Shown here piece after piece: positions 1-9,539 of a stretch of 64,000 nucleotides of DNA. A program made the translations under genes and the position numbers. The stretch covers positions 248,001-312,000 of the forward strand of contig NZ_JACYHA010000004.1 in the NCBI RefSeq assembly GCF_014837155.1, in the 5' to 3' direction. Every line of letters begins with the position of its first letter. Positions within the stretch are counted from its first letter, which is position 1. The DNA is from Litchfieldia stipae (GTDB lineage: Bacteria > Bacillota > Bacilli > Bacillales > Bacillaceae_L). The notes below the pieces were generated by a model that was given only the letters and a program-made list of their open reading frames with translations, made no database searches and had not been told where the DNA came from.

Positions 1-89
1 TAAGTATTAGATAACCTGAGGGAATAAGAGACTTGGCCAATAACGGATTGGGTGACAGGAAAAAAAGTTGAAAAAGGAGGCTGATTTAG

Positions 90-2387
90 ATGTATGCAGA
101 GGTAAATGGTACAAGGATTTTCTTTGATGTCGAAGGGGTTGGCTGGAGGAAGGATGGAGCGAAATTAGTAGAGAAACCAGTTTGCTTTGTACTTCATGGC
201 GGGCCAGGTGGCACACATCTTGGCTTCAAGCCGCATTTTAGTCAATTGGCAGAAGCAGCTCAAGTGATTTATATCGATAACCGTGGAAGTGGCCTTTCAA
301 ATCGTGGCCCTCAAGAAACGTACTCATTAGAAAATAATGTAGAGGATATAGAAGCATTGAGAAAATATCTCGGTTTGAACAAGATTTACATATTGGGACA
401 TTCCTATGGGGGCATGACTGCATTAAGCTATGGGCTTAAATATCAGGAAAATCTGAATGGGCTCTTGTTGTTGACTACTTCAGCTAGCTCACGCTTTTTA
501 GAAAAAGCAAAAGCATTTATTGAAGAAAATGGGAATGACGATCAAAAAAGGATGGCAAATGTGTTATGGGGAGGAGCATTTCAATCTCTAGAACAATTAT
601 CTGAATACTATCGAGTGATGGCTCCCCTCTATTCTCAGAAAGCAAAAGCAAGTCAAGCTCAAACACCTCCTTTAGGTCATCGTTCATATGAAGCATTAAA
701 TGAAGGGTTTGGACATTTTCTCAGAACTTATGATGTCGTTGATCAACTTCCAACTATTCAAATACCAACCCTTGTAATGGCAGGGCGCCATGACTGGATT
801 ACCCCTGTAAGTGAGTCAGAACAAATAGCTGAATGTATTCCAAATAGTACGCTCAAGATTTTTGAAGAAAGTAGCCATAGTGTACCAACAGATGAACCTG
901 AACTATTTTTTGAGACGGTCATTGATTTTATTCAATCAAATGGGGGCCTTAAGGTAAGTAAGCCGGTTGACTTAAGCGATTTTGAAGAGGAAGCAAATAG
1001 CTTGGTTGAAAAGTATGTGATTCCAGGTACTTCCGTAGCACTTGCTCAAGATGGAGAAGTGGTTTATGGGAAGGGATTAGGGTTCCGTAACATTGAAGAA
1101 GCTCTTCCGATTAATGAGGATACTGTATTTGGTATTGGTTCGATTACAAAATCGTTTACTTGTGTTGCGATTATGCAATTACATGAGCAGAAGAAGCTGT
1201 CTGTCTATGACCCTGTGACAAAATATTTACCTGAATTCACCCTGAAGGATGATCGCACGGTAAATGAGATGACCATTCATCATTTCATGACTCACTCGGC
1301 AGGATTACCACCACTTTCAACGTTATATTATGCTCTTAGACGGTCAAGGGAAATGGATCCATCTGTGAAGGATCATAAAACACTTCAAGTAGATGAGGTA
1401 GATCTTGGTTATGTAGATACGTATGAGCAATTAATGAGTTTCATTGGAGAACTTGATATCGAGTTACTAGGTAAGCCCGGAGATCATTTTAGCTATTCAA
1501 ATGATTGCTATGCTTTATTAGGAGTCATTGTCGAGCGAGTAAGTAATAAAACATATGAGCAATATGTCTATGATCACATATTGAAGCCATGTGGGATGGA
1601 GCGCAGTTATTTTACGATCGAAGAATATGGTGATGACAAAAATATTGCGATGAGTTATGCCTTAGATGTTATAGAGGGAAATAAAAGTGTGTATCAAGCG
1701 CCAATCTGGTGGGACGCGCCAGCAATGAGAGCTGCAGGTTTTTTGAAATCAACAGCTGCAGATATGCTGAAATATGCGGAGATTTTTCGAAATCGTGGTG
1801 TTGTCAATGACAAGCGAATTTTATCAGAAGAAAGCGTAAATTTGATGACGAGTCACCATATTGAGGTTGAACCAGGTAAGTATTATGGGTATGGATTTAT
1901 GATCTCACCAGACTATTTCGGGACTAAATTAGTGCAACATGGTGGGAATTTAAAAGCGATTGCTGCTCAACTAAGTGTGTTGCCTGAGGTTGGTTTAACA
2001 GGTGTTACGCTTACGAATTTAGCAGGTGTCCCTGCCTCAAGAATCATGGAGCTAGCAATTAATGATTATCAAGGTAGAGAGGCAAATGTCTCACATGCTG
2101 ATTTAGATGAAGTGATCCTACCAATTGAAATTCTTGAGGAATTTGCTGGAGAGTATGTTTCAAATGAAGGGATGAAGGTATCGATTGGTACTTGTAATGG
2201 GAAGCCAACGATTATGTATCAAGGAGAAACACATTCGGTGAAGGCAGTTGGAGAAAATCTGTTACTAGCAATAGTGAATGATATGACCGAATTAATCCAG
2301 ATTCATAGAGATGAGTTAGGACGTGCTGTGAGAATCACCTGTCATTATCGTGAATTCCCAAAGGTTGCAAGTACACAAAATGTCTAA
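90..2387 (+). CDS. Alpha/beta hydrolase fused to class C beta-lactamase-type serine hydrolase
   Basis: This 765-residue protein joins two hydrolases. Residues 1-285 form a proline iminopeptidase-like alpha/beta hydrolase with an HGGPGG oxyanion stretch (36-41), nucleophile Ser105 in GHSYGG, and likely Asp235 and His263. Residues 295-765 form a penicillin-binding-protein/class C beta-lactamase-like domain with SITK (Ser351, Lys354), YSN (469-471) and HGG (617-619). There is no signal peptide, so it probably acts on imported peptides or amides in the cytoplasm. A strong AAGGAGG site lies before the ATG. It opens a run of same-strand hydrolase and peptide-transport genes. The C-terminal half is a clear paralogue of the separate protein at 11442-12860. 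The substrate is unknown; both active sites look intact. Confidence 0.9.
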   Translation: MYAEVNGTRIFFDVEGVGWRKDGAKLVEKPVCFVLHGGPGGTHLGFKPHFSQLAEAAQVIYIDNRGSGLSNRGPQETYSLENNVEDIEALRKYLGLNKIYILGHSYGGMTALSYGLKYQENLNGLLLLTTSASSRFLEKAKAFIEENGNDDQKRMANVLWGGAFQSLEQLSEYYRVMAPLYSQKAKASQAQTPPLGHRSYEALNEGFGHFLRTYDVVDQLPTIQIPTLVMAGRHDWITPVSESEQIAECIPNSTLKIFEESSHSVPTDEPELFFETVIDFIQSNGGLKVSKPVDLSDFEEEANSLVEKYVIPGTSVALAQDGEVVYGKGLGFRNIEEALPINEDTVFGIGSITKSFTCVAIMQLHEQKKLSVYDPVTKYLPEFTLKDDRTVNEMTIHHFMTHSAGLPPLSTLYYALRRSREMDPSVKDHKTLQVDEVDLGYVDTYEQLMSFIGELDIELLGKPGDHFSYSNDCYALLGVIVERVSNKTYEQYVYDHILKPCGMERSYFTIEEYGDDKNIAMSYALDVIEGNKSVYQAPIWWDAPAMRAAGFLKSTAADMLKYAEIFRNRGVVNDKRILSEESVNLMTSHHIEVEPGKYYGYGFMISPDYFGTKLVQHGGNLKAIAAQLSVLPEVGLTGVTLTNLAGVPASRIMELAINDYQGREANVSHADLDEVILPIEILEEFAGEYVSNEGMKVSIGTCNGKPTIMYQGETHSVKAVGENLLLAIVNDMTELIQIHRDELGRAVRITCHYREFPKVASTQNV

Positions 2388-2408
2388 TTGAAAATGGAGG
2401 CGTAGGAA

Positions 2409-3299
2409 ATGAATTTACAAGAAAGCATTGAGAGGGTTGTCGCGCAGCAACAAGGGACATTTGGTGTTTATGTGAAGCATCTTATCACGATGGAATCTGC
2501 AAGTGTTAATGGTGACCGTCTATTTCAGACAGCAAGTGTCTTTAAAGTGCCAATCTTAGCCACACTTATGCGTGATGTTGTGGAGGGGAGAACCGATTTA
2601 AATCAAAGGGTAAGGCTAACTAGTGAGGACATAGTACCTGGTTCAGGCATTTTTAAAGAGCTTGAACCAGGTGTTGAGGTGACGATCAAGGATTTAGCGA
2701 CAATGATGATTATTGTTAGTGATAATCTTGCAACAGATCAGGTTCTATCGATTGTGGGAAAAGAGAGAGTTCAAGAGTATATGAGTGAGCTTGGATTATC
2801 GAAAACCTTTATTCGATTTAATTGCTGGGAGCTTCTTAGTCTCTGTGTCGGATTAGAGCCAAAGCCTTATTCTCTAACCTACTATCAAAAACTCAACCAT
2901 TTGTTAAATCATGATGAAATGGATCAAGACTCGATTGTCTATCAAGAGACTACTGAAAATAATGTGAGCACCCCAATTGAGATGGGGATTTTACTAGAAC
3001 ATATTGTCACAAAAAAAGTCATTTCAGAGGAAGCTTCAGCTAAGATTTTTGACATTATGACAAAGCAACAGCTTCGGAATAGAATTCCTCGGCTCTTGCC
3101 AAAAGGTACATTGGTTGGGTGTAAGTCAGGTACGTTAGGAAGCGTTGTGAATGATTGTGGGATTGTTCAATTACCAGATAAAAAGGGATTATTTGTTATC
3201 GCAGTCTTTTCAAAGGATAATCCGACAATACCTCAAGGAGAGGAAGTCATCGCAAAGCTAGCATTGACAGCATATGACTACTTTGTCACATCATCTTAA
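2409..3299 (+). CDS. Class A beta-lactamase-like serine hydrolase
   Basis: This 296-residue protein has the class A serine beta-lactamase fold motifs: SVFK (Ser43, Lys46), SDN (104-106) and KSG (239-241). I do not see the usual omega-loop ExxLN glutamate, nor a signal peptide. A cytoplasmic amidase or peptidase acting on peptides is therefore more likely than secreted antibiotic resistance. It starts 22 bases after the preceding fusion gene, behind a GGAGGCG site, so the two are probably co-transcribed. The next gene has its own promoter. The family call is firm; the substrate is inference. Confidence 0.85.
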   Translation: MNLQESIERVVAQQQGTFGVYVKHLITMESASVNGDRLFQTASVFKVPILATLMRDVVEGRTDLNQRVRLTSEDIVPGSGIFKELEPGVEVTIKDLATMMIIVSDNLATDQVLSIVGKERVQEYMSELGLSKTFIRFNCWELLSLCVGLEPKPYSLTYYQKLNHLLNHDEMDQDSIVYQETTENNVSTPIEMGILLEHIVTKKVISEEASAKIFDIMTKQQLRNRIPRLLPKGTLVGCKSGTLGSVVNDCGIVQLPDKKGLFVIAVFSKDNPTIPQGEEVIAKLALTAYDYFVTSS

Positions 3300-3353
3300 G
3301 GGAAGAGTGTAAGATATTCTAACAACAATAATAAAAATATTCTGAAAAATGTA

Positions 3354-3382
3354 TTGTAAGTTACAGATAAGCTATGTATAAT
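3354..3382 (+). promoter_or_regulatory. Sigma-A promoter for the M81/ABC operon
   Basis: A TTGTAA -35 box (3354-3359), a 17-base spacer and a perfect TATAAT -10 box (3377-3382) lie about 90 bases before the metallopeptidase gene. It would start a long operon reaching at least the RpiR gene. Confidence 0.65.
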
Positions 3383-3402
3383 AAAATCATCGTAAATGAT
3401 AG

Positions 3403-3428
3403 ACTTCACAAATGATAAAAAGTGAAGT
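3403..3428 (+). promoter_or_regulatory. Inverted repeat in the operon leader, possible operator
   Basis: ACTTCAC (3403-3409) and GTGAAGT (3422-3428) form a 7-base inverted repeat with a 12-base spacer, just downstream of the promoter and before the ribosome binding site. It could be the site for the RpiR-type regulator encoded at the end of the operon, or a 5' mRNA hairpin. No T-run follows it, so it is not a terminator. Confidence 0.4.
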
Positions 3429-3472
3429 TTAAACAACGATTTGATATTTACATAAAACAGGGGGTGCAGTGA

Positions 3473-4951
3473 TTGAAGATTCTAATTGGGCAAATTGCAC
3501 ATGAGACAAACACTTTTTCAAATGTCAAAACAGATGAAGAGTCGTTTAAGCTTTGGGGTTGGGATGTAGGAGAAGCTGTGATTTCGAAGAACCGGAAAGT
3601 CAGAAATTATGTCGGTGGAATGATTGATCGTGCGGAGCAATTAGGGATTGAAGTGATTCCAACATTCTCAACATTCGCATATCCAGCCGGTGTGATTACT
3701 TCTCTTGCTTATGAAGCTCTAAAGGAAGAACTAATCGGAGCGATTACAAAAGCAACCTCTTATGACGCCATTTGTCTTGCATTACACGGAGCTGGTGTTA
3801 CAGAAAGCACAGAAGATTTAGAAGGAGAACTACTCAAAGAAATCCGTACAGTTATTGGTTACGAGATTCCATTAGTAGTCACACTTGATTTACACGCAAA
3901 CGTCACTCAATTAATGGTTCAAGAGGCTGATGTACTTCTAGGTAATAACTTATATCCTCATACTGATTCTTATGAAATTGGCAAAGAAGCAGTGAATATA
4001 GCTAAAACAATCATTCAAAAAGACCTCAAACCAACTATGTATCTAGCAAAACTACCCATGATTATTCCAACATCGACAACGAATTTACCTCCGGCTAGTG
4101 AGATTAATGCACGCTGCTCGGAGTGGGAAGAAAATGAGAGGATTGTAGATTGTACCTTCTATCACGGATTTCCTTACACAAATATAGCTGATATTGGCGT
4201 TACAGTTCTAGTCACAACAAATGATCATCCCGATTTAGCAAAGGAAGCAGCCAGAGATGTTTCCTCCTATATATGGGGAATAAAAGACCAATTCTATCAA
4301 AAGAAACCATCACCAAAAGAAGGAATTGCCCAAGCATTAAGCTATGATGGCCATCCTGTCGTTTTAAATGAGACGTCAGACAATCCAGGCGGTGGAACAC
4401 CTGGTGACGGGACATTTCTATTAAGAGCTTTGATCGAAGAAAAAGTGAGCAATGCTGCATTTGGATTCATGTATGATCCTGAGGTCGTTGATATAGCATT
4501 CAAGGCTGGAATCGGTTCCAGCGTCGATGTCCTTCTTGGAGGGAAAACAGATGATTTGCACGGTGAACCAATAGCACTCAAGGCTTATGTTAAGTGCCTA
4601 ACGGATGGTCGTTTTATCCAATCTTCTCCAATGGGGAAGGGTGGAAAAATCAATCTTGGCAGATCTGTTCGTTTACAATGTGATGGCTTAGATATCATTG
4701 TTTGCTCTGTAAAATCACAAACATTAGATGAACAAATTTTTCTTTTACATGGAATTGATGTGAAAGAATATAAGATTATTGCAATAAAATCTAGTCAACA
4801 TTTTCGAGCAGGATTTGAACCAAATAGTTCAAAAATCATTACGGTTGATTCACCAGGTTTATCAACATTAGATTTCACAACCTTTGATTATACGAATCTT
4901 AAGACGGATGTTTATCCGTTAAAAGCAGTATCACAAGTAGCGACTAAATAG
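3473..4951 (+). CDS. M81 family metallopeptidase (MlrC-like)
   Basis: This 492-residue protein belongs to the M81/MlrC family, named for microcystinase C, which cleaves a linearised peptide in the cytoplasm. Visible family marks are HETNTFS at residues 10-16, TLDLHAN with likely zinc ligands Asp139 and His141, a third likely ligand His163 in YPHTDSYE, and the glycine-rich GGTPGDGT loop. The TTG start at 3473 follows GGGGGTG with good spacing. The gene is first in an operon with a peptide-type ABC importer, which suggests it hydrolyses an imported peptide or amide. Length is normal for the family. The natural substrate cannot be read from sequence. Confidence 0.9.
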   Translation: MKILIGQIAHETNTFSNVKTDEESFKLWGWDVGEAVISKNRKVRNYVGGMIDRAEQLGIEVIPTFSTFAYPAGVITSLAYEALKEELIGAITKATSYDAICLALHGAGVTESTEDLEGELLKEIRTVIGYEIPLVVTLDLHANVTQLMVQEADVLLGNNLYPHTDSYEIGKEAVNIAKTIIQKDLKPTMYLAKLPMIIPTSTTNLPPASEINARCSEWEENERIVDCTFYHGFPYTNIADIGVTVLVTTNDHPDLAKEAARDVSSYIWGIKDQFYQKKPSPKEGIAQALSYDGHPVVLNETSDNPGGGTPGDGTFLLRALIEEKVSNAAFGFMYDPEVVDIAFKAGIGSSVDVLLGGKTDDLHGEPIALKAYVKCLTDGRFIQSSPMGKGGKINLGRSVRLQCDGLDIIVCSVKSQTLDEQIFLLHGIDVKEYKIIAIKSSQHFRAGFEPNSSKIITVDSPGLSTLDFTTFDYTNLKTDVYPLKAVSQVATK

Positions 4952-4965
4952 GGAGTGGAAAAGTG

Positions 4966-6564
4966 ATGAAGAGAAAAAGTTTACTAATGTTATTGTCATT
5001 GTTATTTGTTTTACTTTTGGCTGCATGTACGTCGGCAGATAATACAGCAAATGAAGGGGAAGGGGATACTGGAACTGATTCTGGAGAAGAGACAACCGAT
5101 GCAGGAGCAAGTGGTGGAACAATTACAGTGACATCAGTTAGAGAGCCAGACACAGTGGATGTACAGAGAACAACATGGGTAGATGATGCGAATACACATC
5201 TTTATGAACCACTAGTTCGTTTTGATGAGGATGGTACGATTATCCCTGCATTAGCAGAGAAATACGATATTTCTGAAGATGGAAAAGTCATAACTTTCAC
5301 GTTAAAGTCAGGAGCAACCTTCCATTCAGGAGCGCCTGTTACAGCTGAAGCAGTAAAAATATCGTTTGAACGATTTAAGGAATCATCTCCAACTGCTTAC
5401 ATGGTCGGGCCATTAGAGGAAATGGTTGTAGCAGATGAACTGGTTTTGGAGATGCATTTCAGTGAACCATTTGCTCCATTTTTAAGTAATGCAACAACAG
5501 CTTATTTAGCTCCATTAGATCCAACAGCGATTGAAGAGCATGGAGATGACTTTGGTAATCATGCAAGCTCTGCAGGGATTTTAAGTGTAAAAGAGATTAA
5601 TAGAGGGTCGTCAATTACCTTTGAATCCTTTGATGGGTTCACATTAGGTGCACCGTATTCAGAAAATAAAGGTGCCGCAGGCTTTGATGAAGTCTTGTTC
5701 CGTTTTATCGCTGATGATGATACGAGATTACTAGAATTTAAAGGTGGAAATACACAAGTAATGCTGTCTGTTCCGCCAAACTATATTGCTGAATTAGAAG
5801 CAGATCCAAATACAGAGCTAGCAAGAACATTGGCTAATGGACATGTATACCTTGGAATGAATAATAAGAAGCCTAAATTCCAGGATATAAGAGTGAGAAA
5901 GGCGATTGCTTTAGCTGTTGACCGTGCTCCAATTGTTGATTTTGCATTAGAGGGTGCAGCACAACCAATCTTTGGTCCACTACCTCCAACAATTCCAGGT
6001 TATAACCAAGGAGTAGAGGATACAGCAGCACAAATGTATGCTCGTGATTTAGAAGAGTCTAAGAAGTTATTAGCTGAAGCAGGATACTCTGAATCAAATC
6101 CTCTAGCAGTTGAACTTTGGGTGACACAGGAACCAACGATGCAGCGTATTGCTCAAGTATTACAGAACCAATTGAAGGAAGTAGGCATTGATATGCAGAT
6201 TTCAGTTCAAGAGGATGCAACCATTCGTGCTCAGAGTCCAGAAGGGGTTCATGAAATGTTGTTATGGAACTTTGGCTGGTATGATGCTGATATTTTGCAC
6301 TCTATGTTTGGTCGTGACCTTTCAACACGTGTTCACTATCAAAATGATGAATTAATTGAAATCCTAGAAGAAGCTCGTATCACAATGGATCATGAGGAAC
6401 GCATGAAGATGTATGAAGAAGCACAAATGATTCTAGTGGAAGAAGCTCCATGGGTACCATTATTTGTTCGTGAGAATGTGACAGCTTATCGCGATTTAGA
6501 AGGCTTCAAAATCCATCCGATTACAGGAACTATTATCTGGTCTGATGTGAAGTTGAAGAAATAA
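4966..6564 (+). CDS. ABC transporter substrate-binding lipoprotein, family 5 (peptide type)
   Basis: This is an extracellular solute-binding protein of the oligopeptide/dipeptide/nickel family 5. A signal peptide ends in the lipobox LAAC (Cys21 from the ATG at 4966; a GTG one codon upstream is also possible). An acidic Glu/Thr/Gly-rich linker follows the cysteine, as in Bacillus lipoproteins, and then the large two-lobed binding domain. It would capture a peptide-like ligand at the membrane and pass it to the permeases downstream. The gene lies 14 bases after the M81 peptidase gene. A hairpin follows it, which probably raises its expression relative to the permeases. Confidence 0.93.
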   Translation: MKRKSLLMLLSLLFVLLLAACTSADNTANEGEGDTGTDSGEETTDAGASGGTITVTSVREPDTVDVQRTTWVDDANTHLYEPLVRFDEDGTIIPALAEKYDISEDGKVITFTLKSGATFHSGAPVTAEAVKISFERFKESSPTAYMVGPLEEMVVADELVLEMHFSEPFAPFLSNATTAYLAPLDPTAIEEHGDDFGNHASSAGILSVKEINRGSSITFESFDGFTLGAPYSENKGAAGFDEVLFRFIADDDTRLLEFKGGNTQVMLSVPPNYIAELEADPNTELARTLANGHVYLGMNNKKPKFQDIRVRKAIALAVDRAPIVDFALEGAAQPIFGPLPPTIPGYNQGVEDTAAQMYARDLEESKKLLAEAGYSESNPLAVELWVTQEPTMQRIAQVLQNQLKEVGIDMQISVQEDATIRAQSPEGVHEMLLWNFGWYDADILHSMFGRDLSTRVHYQNDELIEILEEARITMDHEERMKMYEEAQMILVEEAPWVPLFVRENVTAYRDLEGFKIHPITGTIIWSDVKLKK

Positions 6565-6582
6565 TCGTTCTTTTGGCTGTCG

Positions 6583-6621
6583 GTTGGGAAAGTGACAAGT
6601 ACTTTCCCAACTTTATTGTTT
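6583..6621 (+). terminator. Intercistronic hairpin after the binding-protein gene
   Basis: Perfect 11-base arms GTTGGGAAAGT and ACTTTCCCAAC enclose a 7-base loop and are followed by TTTATTGTTT. It lies inside the operon, so it probably acts as a partial terminator or mRNA stabiliser, giving more binding protein than permease. Confidence 0.7.
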
Positions 6622-6659
6622 AATTGATAACAACGTTTTTTTAGGGGGGGAATGTACAC

Positions 6660-7580
6660 TTGACGAAATACTTACTTAAACGAAGCTTCACCATGCTTAT
6701 TACTCTAATAGGTGTTTCAATCCTTGTGTTTTTGATGATTCACTTAATTCCTGGTGATCCCGTGTTAAACATACTTGGTGAGTTTGCAACAGAAGAAGCG
6801 ATTGCAAATTTAAAAGCAAGTCTTGGGCTTGATAAACCTCTTCTCGTGCAGTATTTCAGCTTTATCGGTGATGCCCTACAAGGGAATCTAGGTAAATCAT
6901 ATTTAACAAATCAACTCGTATTGGACGAAATCATTAATCGTTTTCCCGTTACCTTCCAATTAGCGATTTATAGTTTAGTTATTGGATCAATTTTAGGAAT
7001 TGTGATGGGGACAATTGCTGCTGTGAAACAAAATACAATCTATGATCAGTTAGCTATGCTTGTCTCATTAGTGGGAATTTCTGCACCAGGCTTCTGGATT
7101 GCACTCTTTTTAATTTACTTCTTTGCTTATCAAATTCCAATTTTCCCAATTTCAGGTTATGACGGTATCTATTCATTGATTTTACCATCGATTACCTTAG
7201 GTCTTGCGACAGCTGGGAATATTGCTCGGATGACGCGCTCTAGTATGCTTGAAGTCATTAAACAGGATTATATGAGAACGGCTGAGGCGAAAGGGGTAAA
7301 TGTACTTCGATTAATATTCGGTCATGGATTACAGAATGCGTTGATTCCAGTTATTACAATGATCGGCTTGCAATTTGGGAACTTGTTAGCCGGGGCAGTT
7401 GTGACGGAAACGGTCTTCGCTTTGCCTGGTATAGGAAGCTTAGCGATTGATGCTATTGCAACTCGAGATATGCCAACGATCCAAGGCTTGGTGTTATTTA
7501 TGGCATTTATCTTCATTATCGTTAATTTAATTGTTGATATCATTTATAGTGCCATTGACCCAAGGATTAAATACGAATAG
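6660..7580 (+). CDS. ABC transporter permease, DppB/OppB type
   Basis: This 306-residue integral membrane protein has the N-terminal helix and periplasmic-side region typical of DppB/OppB (motif HLIPGDPV near residue 30) and the permease coupling loop around EAKGVNVLRLIFGHGLQNAL. About six membrane segments can be seen. It forms half of the import channel with the next gene product. It starts at TTG 6660 behind an unusually strong AGGGGGGG site. The gap before it holds the intercistronic hairpin. Family assignment is secure; substrate specificity is not. Confidence 0.93.
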   Translation: MTKYLLKRSFTMLITLIGVSILVFLMIHLIPGDPVLNILGEFATEEAIANLKASLGLDKPLLVQYFSFIGDALQGNLGKSYLTNQLVLDEIINRFPVTFQLAIYSLVIGSILGIVMGTIAAVKQNTIYDQLAMLVSLVGISAPGFWIALFLIYFFAYQIPIFPISGYDGIYSLILPSITLGLATAGNIARMTRSSMLEVIKQDYMRTAEAKGVNVLRLIFGHGLQNALIPVITMIGLQFGNLLAGAVVTETVFALPGIGSLAIDAIATRDMPTIQGLVLFMAFIFIIVNLIVDIIYSAIDPRIKYE

Positions 7581-7597
7581 AAGGGTGGCTGAACATA

Positions 7598-8497
7598 TTG
7601 AGTCAAATAGTTACTGAATCCAAAACCGATCAAGTGCTACCTGAAGTAGTAGAAGCTAAGCCAAATTCGTATTGGTCTTTGGTGTGGCGTCGGTTGAAAA
7701 AGAATAAAGGAGCTCTAGCTGGAGCTGGTATCCTGCTTTTTTTTATCATCACAGCCGTGTTTGCTCCTCTTATTGCTCCCTATCCAGTTGAGGAAATGAA
7801 AATGGAGAATCGATTCATTGCGCCTTCAGCTGAGCATTGGCTAGGTACAGATGAATTCGGTCGAGATATTATGTCGCGGATGATTCATGGTGGCCGAGTA
7901 TCATTAATGATGGGGCTTGTCGCCGTGTCCATTGCAGGAATCTTTGGTGTGCTATTAGGTGTTATTTCAGGCTATTACCGTAAATTAGATATTTATATTA
8001 TGCAATGTATGGATATCTTACTTGCATTTCCATCCCTCTTATTAGCCATTGCGATTATTGCTGTCTTAGGGGTAGGTCTAACAAATGCGATGATTGCAGT
8101 CGCGATTTCTGTGATCCCTTCATATGTAAGGGTGGTTCGAGGAACAGTATTGTCTATCCGTGAAAAGGAATATATTGAGGCGGTGAAGGCATTAGGTGTG
8201 AGTGATTTCAAGATTATCTGGAAGCATATTCTCCCTAACGTTATGTCACCTGTCATTGTTCTATCAACATTACAATTTGGCACAAGTATTTTATCGGCAG
8301 CATCATTAAGCTTCTTAGGACTAGGTGCACAGCCGCCAACACCAGAATGGGGCGCGATGGCTTTTGTTGGAAAGTCCTTCTTCTTAAATGCCTGGTGGAT
8401 GACCTTATTCCCTGGTTTTGCAATTATGATGGTGGTATTAGGATTTAACCTACTAGGAGACGGATTAAGAGACGCACTTGACCCGAGATTAAAATAA
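7598..8497 (+). CDS. ABC transporter permease, DppC/OppC type
   Basis: This 299-residue permease partners the DppB-like protein. It has the DppC/OppC N-terminal segment, the family marker GTDEFGRDIMSRMIHGGR near residues 85-102, and a coupling loop at EAVKALGVSDFKIIWKHILPN. Several hydrophobic helices follow. It starts at TTG 7598, 17 bases after the previous stop, with GGGTGG as ribosome binding site. The operon position between DppB- and DppD-type genes is the standard order. Confidence 0.93.
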   Translation: MSQIVTESKTDQVLPEVVEAKPNSYWSLVWRRLKKNKGALAGAGILLFFIITAVFAPLIAPYPVEEMKMENRFIAPSAEHWLGTDEFGRDIMSRMIHGGRVSLMMGLVAVSIAGIFGVLLGVISGYYRKLDIYIMQCMDILLAFPSLLLAIAIIAVLGVGLTNAMIAVAISVIPSYVRVVRGTVLSIREKEYIEAVKALGVSDFKIIWKHILPNVMSPVIVLSTLQFGTSILSAASLSFLGLGAQPPTPEWGAMAFVGKSFFLNAWWMTLFPGFAIMMVVLGFNLLGDGLRDALDPRLK

Positions 8498-8513
8498 ATG
8501 AGGGGGGAGTTTG

Positions 8514-9539
8514 ATGGCAGCTATACAAGCAAATTCGGATGTACTCGCGCAGAATGTCGATGAAAGACCCAACCTGTTAACAGTAGAAGAACTATATATT
8601 AAATTCAAAAATGACAAGAAACAAGTGGCAGCAGTCAATAATGTTAGCTTCAGCTTAAAAGAAGGTGAAACGGTTGCCCTAGTTGGCGAATCTGGTTGTG
8701 GAAAAAGTGTGACTTCACTTTCAATTATGGGGTTGATCCCCACTCATTCTGGAACAGTTGAAGGCATGATTAAATTAGGTGACAAACAACTAAATGGGCT
8801 AGCAGCCAAGCATATGAGGAAAATCCGTGGCAGTGATATTTCGATGATTTTCCAAGAGCCGATGACTTCACTGAATCCAGTTCATAAAATTGGAGACCAA
8901 ATTGGAGAAGTTATAGAATTGCACACTGATTGTACGAAGGAAGAGCGTATAATTCGTACGATTGAGATGCTGAAAAAAGTCGGGATCCCAAGACCAGACA
9001 AGATCATTAAGGAATACCCACATCAATTATCTGGTGGAATGAGACAAAGAATCATGATCGCCATGGCGATGGCCTGTAATCCTAAATTACTGATTGCTGA
9101 TGAACCGACGACTGCCTTGGATGTAACAATACAAGCACAAATCCTCGATTTAATGAATGAATTGAAAAAGCAATATAGCACAACCATTCTCTTAATTACT
9201 CATGATCTTGGGGTAGTTGCTGATATTGCTGACAGAGTCATGGTCATGTATTATGGGCAAATTGTGGAAGAGGCTGATGTGTACACGCTTTTTAAATCGC
9301 CGAAGCACCCCTATACGATTGGGTTAATTAACTCGATCCCGAATATGGTTAAGCAGCAAACTCGATTAGATCCGATTACTGGGAACGTTCCAAATCTAGG
9401 AGAGATTACAAAGGGATGCCCATTTCGGAATCGATGTAAGGATGCAATGGATATCTGTGCAGAGAAGAACCCACCTCTTATTTCTTTAGGAAAACAAACG
9501 GTTAGATGCTGGATTCATGAGAAAAAGGAGGGAGAATAA
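8514..9539 (+). CDS. ABC transporter ATP-binding protein, DppD/OppD type
   Basis: This is the first of two ATPases driving the importer. It shows Walker A GESGCGKS (residues 58-65 from ATG 8514), the signature LSGGMRQR, Walker [13 protein letters not shown] and the H-loop THD. The C-terminal oligopeptide-transporter extension carries several cysteines ([14 protein letters not shown]), as in OppD/DppD proteins. A TTG one codon upstream is an alternative start; AGGGGGGAG precedes both. Its stop overlaps the start of the second ATPase gene, a sign of translational coupling. Confidence 0.93.
   Translation: MAAIQANSDVLAQNVDERPNLLTVEELYIKFKNDKKQVAAVNNVSFSLKEGETVALVGESGCGKSVTSLSIMGLIPTHSGTVEGMIKLGDKQLNGLAAKHMRKIRGSDISMIFQEPMTSLNPVHKIGDQIGEVIELHTDCTKEERIIRTIEMLKKVGIPRPDKIIKEYPHQLSGGMRQRIMIAMAMACNPKLLIADEPTTALDVTIQAQILDLMNELKKQYSTTILLITHDLGVVADIADRVMVMYYGQIVEEADVYTLFKSPKHPYTIGLINSIPNMVKQQTRLDPITGNVPNLGEITKGCPFRNRCKDAMDICAEKNPPLISLGKQTVRCWIHEKKEGE

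Noticed and set aside
2409-3299. Antibiotic-resistance beta-lactamase
   Set aside because: There is no signal peptide and no ExxLN omega-loop motif; the context is intracellular peptide use.
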